Positions 7,101-10,379 of a DNA stretch of 10,379 bases are shown here, piece after piece. Source of the stretch: Goniomonas avonlea. Its lineage: Eukaryota > Cryptophyceae > Goniomonadida > Goniomonadaceae. The stretch's first letter is position 1. Each line of letters starts with the position of its first letter. The stretch is from positions 1 to 10,379 of the forward strand of contig QUTJ01031211.1 in the NCBI GenBank assembly GCA_003573635.1. The letters run 5' to 3'. Under the pieces are notes generated by a model that ran no database searches, was not told the DNA's origin, and was given only the letters and a program-made list of their open reading frames with translations. Both the position numbers and the translations under genes were made by a program.

Positions 7101-9735
7101 AAATTCACACAAAGGTAATTGACACTTACACTTACAACTGCACTCGCTTGGTGATCACTTACTTACACGGGAACACTCACACACGAGCACTCACACACTC
7201 ACACTTATGCTTCTGCTTTCATCATTTCCACACACACACATTGAACGCACACACACACACATTGAACGCACACACACACACACACACCTCCTCGCGGATT
7301 GAATTCCAGGGTGCCCGTTTCAACCACTGTAGCAGGGCGGAGACCTGCAAGCAGCCTTGGCAGAAGCCGAGTGGAGTCTGAGCACTGAAGTCACCGAGGA
7401 GCAGCAAGTATGTAGCAGATGCAGTCATTGCGTCCTCAGCCTGCGTTTACTGTTCCTGGTTTTTAACTGTGTGTGTGGGGGGGTGCTGCCATGTCTTGAC
7501 CTTGACGCCTGCGGTGCAGGCGAACACTTGCAGCCCCTTTTCGTTACTATTGCGCTTACGGCCCAAGGGTCGTGTGCTGCACCTTGCGGCTAAAGACTCG
7601 CCCATGGCCTCCCCCAGAAGTGGTAACCTGTGTTCAAGCTGCAGTTTCTCTGTGTGCCTGTGCCTGTGCCTGTGCCTGCGCCTGTGCCTGTGCCTGTGCC
7701 TGTGTCTGTGTCTGTGTCTGTGTCTGTGTCTGTGCTTGTGTCCGTGTCTTTGGCTGTGTCTTTGATTGTGTCTGTGGCTGCGTCTGTGGCTGTGTCTGTG
7801 GCTGTGTCTGTGGCTGCTCTGTGGCTGCCTCGAATTGGATCACATTTCGGCAGAATTGACGATGGCCTGCATAATGACGCAGAAGCCACTGACACAGACA
7901 CAGCAGGCAAAGGCACAGCCCCAACCACATGAACACAGACACGGACACAGACACGGACACAGACACGGACACGGACACAGACACAGGCACAGACACAGGC
8001 ACAGACACAGGCACAGACACAGTTGCATATTCGCGCTCAATGTATCGGCCTCGAGATGCCGAGAGCGTGGTGCGGTGGAGATGCCCTCTGAAACTCACTG
8101 CAGGGTCCGCCCTCCCTGTGGCGACAAGCGTGGTTGCTGTTGGTGGTCACTCTGCCACCTTAGACCTGGAGGTGTGTCTCTCACCCCTTCTGGCGAAATG
8201 TGTGTCGGTGCAGTGTGTGATGTGTGTGATGTGATGTGATGTGATGTGATGTGATGTGATGTAATGTGATGTGATGGGACGTGACCTGACCTGACGTGCA
8301 GGACTCGATGCTGTGTCGTGACATGCTGCACTCACGGCCAGCGAATGCTAGGACTTCGCTCGTGCCAGTCGCATTCGCTAGTGCCAGTCGCATTCGCTAG
8401 TGCTAACCTCGAATGCTACTAGCTCGGTTGAGAGACCCAGCAGCGAAGGCAACTTAATGTGGAGTATTTTACATTGCCTTTGGGATTCTGGTGGTCTCTC
8501 TGAACCCAACCACCGTCTGCAGGTCGCCAACGAGAAGGACCACGAGCAGGAGCAGGAGCAGGAGCAGCAGCACGCAATCGTGGACCCGCAGCCAAAAGCT
8601 TGGGTTGGCCTTCCCGGCCGCGACACACCCTGGCCGCTCTCCTGTCTTCTCGGTACAGTTACCAAAGCATGGAACAGCTCTGTCCCCCTCCTCCACTTCT
8701 CCTCCTTCTAAGCTGCATACACCAGTACATGAACTGGGAAATGAAAGAGAGAGAGTTGAGAGAGAGCGCGCGCGAGAGAGAGGGCGAGAGGGCGAGCAAG
8801 AGAGGAAATCCGAACATTGATCCGAACCTTGACCGCACAATGCAGAGGGTGAAGCGGAGGCCGGGCAGGTCATGTACGCGTTGAACGAGTTCAGGTCTGC
8901 GGGGGTGCCTCCCATTGTGGTCCTTGGCGGTCCAGAGGCTGATCCTTGGCTCACCCGCAATCACAGCCCTCCACCCGCGACACTTGAGACCGAGTCTCAG
9001 GCAAGTTGCGCCAGAGGGAGCCGTTTCTCTCTCTCTTTCTCTGTCTGCCTCTCACTTTCTTTTTCTTCTCCCTCTTGTACTCGCACACTCGCTCTCGAAC
9101 ACCCCACACTCGCACTCACACTCGCACTCACACTCGCACTCACAGACTCGCACACTCCCACTCACCCACTCACATTCACCCACACACTCACACCCGCACT
9201 CACACCACTCACACACCCGTACTCACTGCCGACACCCCCTACTTGCCAACGCGTGTCCTCCCAGGAGCTACAGCGGTTGAAAAATGTGACCGTGGTCGTG
9301 CTGTGGCGGTTACCGTTTGGGAGTGGCAGGGTGAGAACCGTTGCAGTCACTCTGCGGGAAGCTGAGAGTTTACGTTGGCTCGCGCACCACTCCGGGTCCT
9401 TGCAGGTACACTGTGCTGACAGTCAACTTGAAACCAAAGGTGCTTTGAACGCTAGCTTTTGGCAGGAGTGAGGGAGGGGAGTGAGGGAGGGGAGTGAGGG
9501 AGAAACAGCTGGAGAGAGAGAGAGAGAGAGGCGGAGAGAGGTGGAGGGAGATGGAGGGAGACGGAGGGAGAAACGATGGCAACACTGAGCCAAAGAGGGC
9601 CGGCGGAGAGAGCTCAGCCTCACGCCACCTGACAGGGTGGTTCTGGACTGTGGCATCCAGTGTTTTCCAACCTGTGGGTTATCAAGAGTGATGGCTGTCT
9701 CGTGGACGGAGGAGGCCGGATCAATTTAACACAAG
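470..9735 (+). CDS. Giant DUF3645/DUF3638-family protein, C-terminal half, at least 17 exons (partial at both ends)
   Basis: One multi-exon gene spans the window. Proposed exons: 470-688, 1777-1939, 2237-2330, 2862-2946, 3191-3448, 3666-3758, 4268-4330, 4666-4758, 5199-5365, 5996-6152, 6302-6355, 6660-6758, 7336-7407, 8523-8652, 8846-9000, 9265-9405, 9636-9735. Phases agree from exon 2 to exon 17, including the four split codons. Family signatures occur in the expected order. Known of the family: members are commonly several thousand residues long, carry an upstream P-loop of GEGK type, and are often labelled ubiquitinyl hydrolase by pipelines, so biochemical function is unsettled. Inference: exons 3, 6 and 7 carry motifs like III, V and VI of superfamily 2 helicases/SecA, so this part would be the second half of an ATPase core. 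I see no signal peptide or obvious membrane segment. Start and stop lie outside the recognisable parts. Identity of the family is firm; exons 1 (3' end), 11, 12, 13 and 17 are less certain. Confidence 0.85.
735..895 (+). repeat. Degenerate repeat of 'accttgtctcactgcc'
   Basis: In the first part of intron 1 the phrase 'accttg(t/c)..cactgcc' recurs with variations near 736, 767, 811 and 841, separated by 20-40 nt. A related phrase appears at about 1585. It looks like a decayed tandem repeat with no coding meaning. Confidence 0.4.
947..1230 (+). repeat. Triplicated ~75-bp unit interrupted by a (CA)n tract
   Basis: Three imperfect copies start at about 947, 1112 and 1181. Each begins with a C-rich stretch ending 'cctcggggttatgcc', followed by 'tgcaggtctgctaa' or similar. 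The first two continue with 'ctcttg(c/t)acacgc.catgccagtag'. The third copy is truncated. The microsatellite at 1026-1111 sits between copies 1 and 2. Confidence 0.7.
1026..1111 (+). repeat. (CA)43 dinucleotide microsatellite
   Basis: An uninterrupted run of 86 nt of alternating C and A lies within intron 1. Long open frames through it (His-Thr or Cys-Val repeats on either strand) come from composition only. Confidence 0.97.
1283..1484 (+). mobile_element. MITE-like interspersed element, copy 1 (intron 1)
   Basis: This roughly 200-bp segment shares a colinear core with 6861-7074: an oligo-T run, 'gatgacagaat', 'tctgatctgattgcc', 'ggtctcgctctg', 'gccaaaagaaac', 'ctgaaaatgtcgtaccagta'. Its right end carries near-palindromic 'cgtaccagtacgac' and 'cgtaccggtacgac' blocks. 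The left end here is decayed (ctagtacaatg before the T run). No transposase-like coding sequence fits in it, so if mobile it would be non-autonomous. Confidence 0.6.
1625..1735 (+). repeat. Pyrimidine-rich tract in intron 1
   Basis: Dominated by ctctct/cttctc repeats upstream of the exon 2 acceptor. It could act as an extended polypyrimidine tract but resembles the low-complexity tracts elsewhere in the window. Confidence 0.5.
1777..1939 (+). CDS. Exon 2: DUF3638-family segment (LFQADDKEQL...RKLSATG)
   Basis: The translation contains QLFQADDKEQLATLLQLL, then EVVTYYCTEIVFPKCLQHR and RKLSATG, matching the family pattern 'LQLFDLRDPEQL...YYL.E.VFP...RHQ..KLSASG'. The donor gt is at 1940-1941, splitting a Gly codon (G|GA). 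Two acceptors are possible: cag at 1774-1776 (adds CVYVISQ) or cag at 1795-1797, where CTC TTC begins the exon. I prefer the upstream one because it supplies the Gln before Leu-Phe seen in relatives. Both are phase 0. Confidence 0.83.
1955..2112 (+). repeat. GT-rich low-complexity tract (intron 2)
   Basis: An irregular run of gtgt, gtgctg and gtgtgtg just after the exon 2 donor fills most of the 297-nt intron 2. Open frames here (Val/Cys or His/Thr-rich) follow composition and are not coding. Confidence 0.7.
2237..2330 (+). CDS. Exon 3: GFSGTPSSLLPL motif (helicase motif III-like)
   Basis: Completes the split Gly codon and reads EEMGSAAVFGVRLGF then SGTPSSLLPLDLGLC. 'FSGTPSDLLP.ELG' is one of the best-conserved stretches I know for DUF3638 proteins. 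By position and sequence it resembles helicase motif III (SAT/SGT). The acceptor is aacag at 2232-2236 and the donor gtatga at 2331. The last Arg codon is split CG|A with exon 4, and the phase agrees exactly. Confidence 0.92.
2331..2861 (+). repeat. Intron 3 with opposed gtgtca / tgacac words and an 18-bp tandem repeat
   Basis: At 2427-2505 the + strand is rich in gtgtca/gtcgtg words. At 2561-2690 it is rich in the complement tgacac. At 2561-2596 an 18-bp unit (tgacactgagaccttgtc) is exactly duplicated. No family segment fits before 2862. Confidence 0.6.
2862..2946 (+). CDS. Exon 4: RYEEGSEGRIVSTLT segment
   Basis: The first base completes Arg (CG|A). The exon then reads YEEGSEGRIVSTLTSASHV and ends ILCSWT, matching 'YE.GSDG.I..TLTDP.VV' followed by 'WTVESLL' in relatives. 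The acceptor is cgcag at 2857-2861 and the donor gtccgt at 2947. Its exclusive fit in phase with both neighbours makes this exon secure although it is only 85 nt. Confidence 0.9.
3191..3448 (+). CDS. Exon 5: longest exon, VESFLKTIA...RRFTFYDQ
   Basis: 86 codons, phase 0 at both ends. Signatures in order: VESFLKTIACHSPPLHAFID, VGANITGLSNREVAVCLLEY, GVVFFNEQDDALVQLRGRSQ, and the end SRRFTFYDQ. Relatives have 'FHALIDTGALITGMSN.EVA..LL....GVVFLDE.D....L', then '.RFTFYDQVHTTGMDIKQ'. The acceptor is cgcag at 3186-3190 and the donor gtatcg at 3449. I infer that it corresponds to the start of a second RecA-like fold. Confidence 0.94.
3449..3665 (+). other. Intron 5 with C/G-rich hairpin
   Basis: 217-nt intron. 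At 3558-3565 cccctctc can pair with gagagggg at 3574-3581, giving an 8-bp stem with an 8-nt loop, and the flanks are GA-rich. The 3' end is 'ccttggcag'. No coding content is seen. Confidence 0.5.
3666..3758 (+). CDS. Exon 6: VHTTGLDIKQ motif (helicase motif V-like)
   Basis: 31 codons, phase 0 at both ends: VHTTGLDIKQSLSACAAVSV then AKDSTLRDYAQ. It matches 'VHTTGMDIKQ....AVLTLGKDMTFRDYAQ' in relatives. The T-x-G-x-D pattern looks like helicase motif V. Acceptor ggcag at 3661-3665; donor gtagct at 3759. The last ~28 nt are copied twice in degraded form within the following intron. Confidence 0.94.
3785..3968 (+). repeat. Intron 6: two decayed copies of the exon 6 end around a ~47-bp tandem repeat
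   Basis: Segments 3785-3812 and 3940-3968 both resemble exon 6 at 3719-3747 (agtgtggcaaaggactccac...) with a few substitutions and one inserted c. Between them a roughly 47-bp unit beginning 'ggtgcaagcca' and ending 'cagacggggagaggga' occurs about 2.3 times (starts near 3817, 3864 and 3911). The copies contain no usable reading frame for the gene. Confidence 0.75.
4268..4330 (+). CDS. Exon 7: WRMRGLGRGQT motif (helicase motif VI-like)
   Basis: 21 codons, phase 0: GCWRMRGLGRGQTLKLFVIEE. Relatives read 'YAQGAFRMRGIGKGQTI..FVIPEV', so YAQ from exon 6 joins directly to this exon. The R-x-R-G-x-G-R-G-Q pattern looks like motif VI of SF2 ATPases. Acceptor tgcag at 4263-4267; donor gtctgt at 4331. 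A partial look-alike of its 5' edge lies at 4192-4212. Confidence 0.92.
4422..4640 (+). repeat. ~220-nt pyrimidine-rich tract before exon 8
   Basis: Roughly nine bases in ten are C or T, with (ccctct)-like repeats and a long C run near 4547-4556. It occupies most of intron 7 and ends about 25 nt before the exon 8 acceptor. It may serve as an overlong polypyrimidine tract or adopt triplex-type structure. The long Pro/Leu/Ser-rich open frames are compositional. Confidence 0.85.
4666..4758 (+). CDS. Exon 8: DVVAWLVVNSLRVEK segment
   Basis: 31 codons, phase 0: VAALVRAVANTGDLVRD followed by VVAWLVVNSLRVEK. It matches the family stretch 'L.DVCAWLMINSMRSEK'. Joined to exon 7 it gives FVIEEVAALV, as in 'IPEVEDLI'. 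Acceptor cccag at 4661-4665; donor gtagtg at 4759. A decayed copy of its first ~35 nt is at 4837-4870. Confidence 0.88.
4837..4870 (+). repeat. Decayed copy of the exon 8 5' edge inside intron 8
   Basis: The segment begins aggtcgcggcgttagtgc, which differs at one base in 18 from 4664-4681 (acceptor AG plus exon 8 start). It continues 'agtcgccctcattaac' against exon 8 'cgtgccgtcgccaacac', with a small deletion. It is preceded by a pyrimidine-rich 'ggttttag', so it could still look like an acceptor, but the frame then degrades. Confidence 0.7.
5199..5365 (+). CDS. Exon 9: SVWRAEAF segment
   Basis: Reads VQAGRLRTLQCASVWRAEAF, then a Pro/Ser/Arg-rich stretch ending RRSQRGPAARS plus two bases (AG). 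Joined to exon 8 it gives EKVQ...SVWRAEAF, matching 'SEKVQFN.LCQQ..ANVWRK.AF'. Acceptor tccag at 5194-5198, donor gtaagc at 5366. The intron ends and the exon begins with a tandem gtccag gtccag, so a second acceptor at 5204 would simply drop Val-Gln. The Arg-rich C-terminal part is not recognisable. Confidence 0.8.
5366..5995 (+). repeat. Intron 9 with a decayed copy of the exon 10 start
   Basis: The 19-mer accagtcggaggcctggct at 5910-5928 is identical to 5998-6016 at the start of exon 10. Just upstream, 'atcctcaaagac' (5895-5906) and 'atcctcaaaagac' (5963-5975) also correspond, so a segment of about 35-55 nt was duplicated with an indel between the two parts. The middle of the intron is rich in tgtca/gacac words. 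Confidence 0.7.
5996..6152 (+). CDS. Exon 10: FVEPLQFD...ETFAETLQ segment
   Basis: The first base completes AG|G (Arg), then YQSEAWLRECAALFVEPLQF, then VPVAETFAETLQKAELEHRH and ending FLRRVEQ. Relatives show 'Y..YVEPV.FD.P..VP....FAETI..L...H.DFL'. Acceptor aacag at 5991-5995; donor gtggcc at 6153, a weak match. The frame stays open past the donor, so a longer exon cannot be excluded, but the family similarity stops near VEQ. Confidence 0.86.
6302..6355 (+). CDS. Exon 11 (candidate), copy 1 of a duplicated exon
   Basis: A strong acceptor (cgcttactcag, ending at 6301) and the best donor in the window (gtgagt at 6356) enclose 18 codons in phase 0: RARVGCDVQLQAERAGNL. A shorter version starting at 6335 (AERAGNL) is possible. 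This region of the family is variable, so similarity cannot confirm it; the support is splice signals, phase and the frame-preserving duplicate 100 nt downstream. Confidence 0.42.
6402..6452 (+). CDS. Exon 11 copy 2 (tandem duplicate, possible alternative exon)
   Basis: Repeats exon 11 and its flanks (6301-6366 versus 6401-6466). The first 34 nt are identical; then there is one 3-nt deletion and about two substitutions. The coded peptide becomes RARVGCDVQLQERAANL, still open and phase 0. The donor is changed from gtgagt to gcgagt, which could be a GC donor. Alternatively the exon extends to 6464 before gtacca. It may be a mutually exclusive exon or a dying copy. Confidence 0.35.
6660..6758 (+). 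CDS. Exon 12 (candidate): HETLKKILELDVSDN segment
   Basis: 33 codons, phase 0: HETLKKILELDVSDNAVSES then PREQAPGARTRFE, a charged helical stretch expected between the 'FLRRV' region and the EQ-rich tract of relatives. Acceptor aacag at 6655-6659, or alternatively AG at 6640-6641, which adds SFNAEQ in frame. Donor gtgctt at 6759; a GC donor at 6732 (after PREQ) is another option. Identification rests mainly on phase and composition. Confidence 0.58.
6861..7074 (+). mobile_element. MITE-like interspersed element, copy 2 (intron 12)
   Basis: Colinear with 1283-1484 in the same orientation. The left end carries 'tcgtaccagtacgacg' before an oligo-T run and the right end 'gtcgtaccagtacgg', so the ends form imperfect inverted repeats. 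'cctag' occurs just outside both ends (6853-6857 and 7081-7085) and could be a target-site duplication, though only approximately placed. Six undetermined bases (N) lie at 6963-6988 within this copy. Confidence 0.65.
7165..7288 (+). repeat. CA-rich tract with an interrupted (CA)n-ttgaacg repeat
   Basis: Irregular cactcacac sequence is followed by three (CA)n runs separated by two 'attgaacg' spacers (7229-7288), an imperfect ~20-bp tandem. It lies in intron 12, upstream of exon 13. Confidence 0.8.
7336..7407 (+). CDS. Exon 13 (candidate): GGDLQAALAEAEWSLSTEVT segment
   Basis: 24 codons, phase 0: GGDLQAALAEAEWSLSTEVT then EEQQ. It resembles the family stretch 'LDAEQERELSPE.E.E.QV' just ahead of the EQ-rich tract, and joins in phase to exon 14 to give EEQQVANEKDHEQEQ. 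The acceptor is agcag at 7331-7335, with an in-frame TAG immediately before it so the exon cannot extend further. Donor gtatgt at 7408. Confidence 0.68.
7651..7830 (+). repeat. Hexanucleotide array (tgtgcc/tgtgtc)n
   Basis: About 180 nt of a six-base repeat, first mainly tgtgcc, then tgtgtc, then a 12-base higher-order form tgtgtctgtggc. It lies in intron 13. Long Cys-Leu, Val-Pro or Thr-Asp frames on both strands arise from the 6-nt period and are not genes. Confidence 0.92.
7932..8022 (+). repeat. Complementary hexanucleotide array (acacgg/acacag)n
   Basis: Hexamers acacag, acacgg and acaggc, complementary in sense to the array at 7651-7830. Less regular related words begin at about 7889. 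The two arrays are separated by roughly 100 nt of unique sequence. Confidence 0.92.
8217..8277 (+). repeat. Pentanucleotide array (tgatg)n
   Basis: About ten tandem copies of gtgat/tgatg, with one substitution (taatg), in intron 13. The run fades into 'gacgtgacctgacctgacgtg'. Confidence 0.92.
8336..8415 (+). repeat. 20-bp direct repeat with inverted partner
   Basis: The unit 'gtgccagtcgcattcgcta' occurs twice in tandem (8361-8399). An inverted core 'agcgaatgcta' lies upstream at 8339-8349 and another 'cgaatgcta' downstream at 8410-8418, so alternative hairpins can form. It is within intron 13, upstream of exon 14. Confidence 0.7.
8523..8652 (+). CDS. Exon 14: HEQEQEQEQQ tract and TPWPLSCLL
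   Basis: Reads VANEKDHEQEQEQEQQHAIV, then DPQPKAWVGLPGRDTPWPL and SCLL plus one base. A Glu-Gln repeat followed by 'PW.L..L' is characteristic of DUF3638-family C-terminal regions as I know them. The EQ tract is coded by gagcag repeats. Acceptor tgcag at 8518-8522; donor gtacag at 8653. The split codon is G|AG with exon 15. Confidence 0.86.
8735..8815 (+). repeat. GA-rich tract in intron 14
   Basis: Repeats of gagaga with a short gcgcgcgc interruption near 8766-8773, occupying the second half of the 193-nt intron 14. No coding content. Confidence 0.6.
8846..9000 (+). CDS. Exon 15: YALNEFRSAGVPPIVVL segment, GC donor
   Basis: Two bases complete G|AG (Glu), then GEAEAGQVMYALNEFRSAGV, PPIVVLGGPEADPWLTRNHS and a Pro/Thr/Glu stretch ending LETESQ. 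This fits 'FYP..EF.......PP..L..SRN' between PWPL and RLKNV in relatives. Acceptor tgcag at 8841-8845. The end is assigned to a GC donor, CAG|GCAAGT at 9001, because it alone joins in phase to exon 16. No suitable GT donor is nearby. Confidence 0.74.
9020..9235 (+). repeat. Intron 15: pyrimidine tract and (cactcg/cactca)n array
   Basis: A ctctct/tttct stretch (9027-9075) is followed by irregular hexamers cactcg, cactca and cacaca to about 9225. Together they fill most of the 264-nt GC-AG intron. Confidence 0.8.
9265..9405 (+). CDS. Exon 16: RLKNVTVVVLW and LREAESLRWL
   Basis: 47 codons, phase 0: ELQRLKNVTVVVLWRLPFGS, then VRTVAVTLREAESLRWLAHH, ending SGSLQ. Relatives show 'RRLKNVIVVLEW' followed by 'V.LSLAEAETLRRAIH'. 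The acceptor is cccag at 9260-9264 and the donor gtacac at 9406. An internal gtgaga at 9331 could act as a donor, but both halves match the family in one frame, so the exon is taken as continuous. Confidence 0.88.
9467..9535 (+). repeat. 13-bp G-rich tandem repeat and GA tract (intron 16)
   Basis: The unit agtgagggagggg is repeated about 2.8 times (9467-9502). It gives G runs at 9472, 9476, 9485, 9489 and 9498 with loops of 1-5 nt, which fits a G-quadruplex pattern on the sense strand. A gaga tract follows to about 9535. Confidence 0.8.
9636..9735 (+). CDS. Exon 17 (candidate): LWVIKSDGCLVDGGG segment
   Basis: 33 codons plus one base, phase 0 at the start: GGSGLWHPVFSNLWVIKSDG, then CLVDGGGRINLTQ. 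It resembles the family stretch '..ALRTVDG.LLDAS.GF' that follows the 'EAETLRR' helix. Acceptor gacag at 9631-9635; donor gtgact at 9736, leaving a split codon G|. If correct, the gene continues for at least one more exon. Matches are fewer here than in exons 3-10. Confidence 0.6.
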
Positions 9736-10379
9736 GTGACTGTCCCTGTCTCTGCTTGTCTGTCTGTCTGTCTGTCTGTCTGAAAACTAAAAATAGAACA
9801 AAAACAGACTAGATTGTCAGAACGGTAGGATACCGTTCTGTCAACATTCTCACTGGAACAAGGTAAAACAGCGGCGCGCAACGCGGCCATTTCAAGGCAA
9901 GTCTGATTTCGTGGCAGAGCTAAGTACAAGTTGAAATGCGAGCCAGTGAGGTTTGTGCAGCCTTAACAGGACAAGGCCTCACGGGCTCTCGAGTTTAAGA
10001 GGGAGCTGTCATAGAGCGTGGAAAAAATGGCTAAACGGGTTGCCAAGGTGGGTGAGGGCGGCGAAAAGTCTGGAATGAGAAGAGGAGATAATACAGTCAG
10101 TCCAGCTGGGGTCGTGGTCATGTAAAACTTGATGACTGAAGGAACGGGGCATTCACAGGCATACAGTTGGCGGGCAAGTGTTGTCTGCCGTCACTGTGAC
10201 CCGTGCCAGGACCGTCATGCCAGTGAGTGCGAGTGTGTTCAGTCAATGTCCATTGAGTCCAAACAATCATACAGGTGTGTTGCAGGAATTTGATTCCCCC
10301 GGTCCATTTTCACGACTCGGTTCCTCTCTTCTCGCGGCCTCCCTCGCTCCTTGCTCCCTGCCCTCTCTCCTCCCCTCTC
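9736..10379 (+). other. 3' flank: probable intron, terminal exon not found
   Basis: The stretch holds a short (ctgt)n run at 9756-9781, a perfect hairpin at 9818-9840 and a pyrimidine-rich end from about 10318. No segment recognisably continues the family after exon 17. A 32-codon open frame at 10027-10125 lacks any recognisable feature. The C-terminal end of the protein is either here but unrecognised, or beyond the window. Confidence 0.45.
9818..9840. repeat. Perfect 10-bp inverted repeat with 3-nt loop
   Basis: cagaacggta, then gga, then taccgttctg. All ten pairs match. It lies in AT-richer sequence about 80 nt after the exon 17 donor. Role unknown. Confidence 0.85.

Noticed and set aside
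7590-8239. Long open frames on both strands made of Thr-Asp, Gln-Thr, Cys-Leu or His-Arg repeats
   Set aside because: They are produced by the 6-nt period of the two arrays, which opens several frames at once; no non-repeat coding support.
8217-8277. Possible CRISPR-like array from regular short repeats
   Set aside because: It is a simple pentanucleotide run with no spacers, in an intron of a eukaryotic gene.
10027-10125. 32-codon open frame beginning ATG after a run of A
   Set aside because: Too short, no recognisable motif, and no evidence of transcription or of joining to exon 17.

Overview
This window is eukaryotic nuclear DNA from a protist. It holds the 3' half of one large, heavily split protein-coding gene on the + strand, and I found no second gene. 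The coding pieces are short (about 50-260 nt), joined by GT-AG introns plus one GC-AG intron, and read with the standard code. Non-coding sequence is crowded with microsatellites, minisatellites and purine- or pyrimidine-only tracts. The small protosplice-flanked exons, low-complexity introns and protein family suggest an alveolate or related protist. A chromerid such as Chromera is my best guess, but it is only a guess from style.

The gene encodes the C-terminal part of a giant DUF3645/DUF3638-type protein. This is a family of very large cytosolic proteins of fungi, oomycetes and other protists; I recall automatic pipelines often naming members 'ubiquitinyl hydrolase 1'. I recognised it from ordered signatures: GKDTPAESSEFAHPDV (DUF3645), GFSGTPSSLLPLDLG, RYEEGSEGRIVSTLT, WTVESFLK, FYDQ|VHTTGLDIKQ, WRMRGLGRGQT, AWLVVNSLRVEK, SVWRAEAF, an HEQEQEQEQQ tract, TPWPLSCLL and RLKNVTVVVLW. 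Reading phases agree across the introns from exon 2 to exon 17, which supports the model independently. It gives about 1.9 kb of coding sequence from exon 2 to exon 17 (about 640 residues), plus about 73 residues in exon 1.

Layout: 1-469 intron; exon 1 at 470-688 (3' end uncertain); a 1.1 kb intron with a (CA)43 tract inside a triplicated unit and the first copy of a MITE-like element; exons 2-10 between 1777 and 6152; exon 11 at 6302-6355 with a tandem, frame-preserving copy at 6402-6452; exons 12 and 13, separated by an intron carrying the second MITE-like copy; a 1.1 kb intron with two opposed hexanucleotide arrays; exons 14-17 at 8523-9735. Sequence after 9735 is read as intron; I did not find the stop codon. 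The N-terminal part of the protein, where I recall the family P-loop lies, is upstream of the window.

The most notable structural signal is that several introns contain decayed copies of the edge of the neighbouring exon, as if short local duplications keep building intron sequence in this gene.
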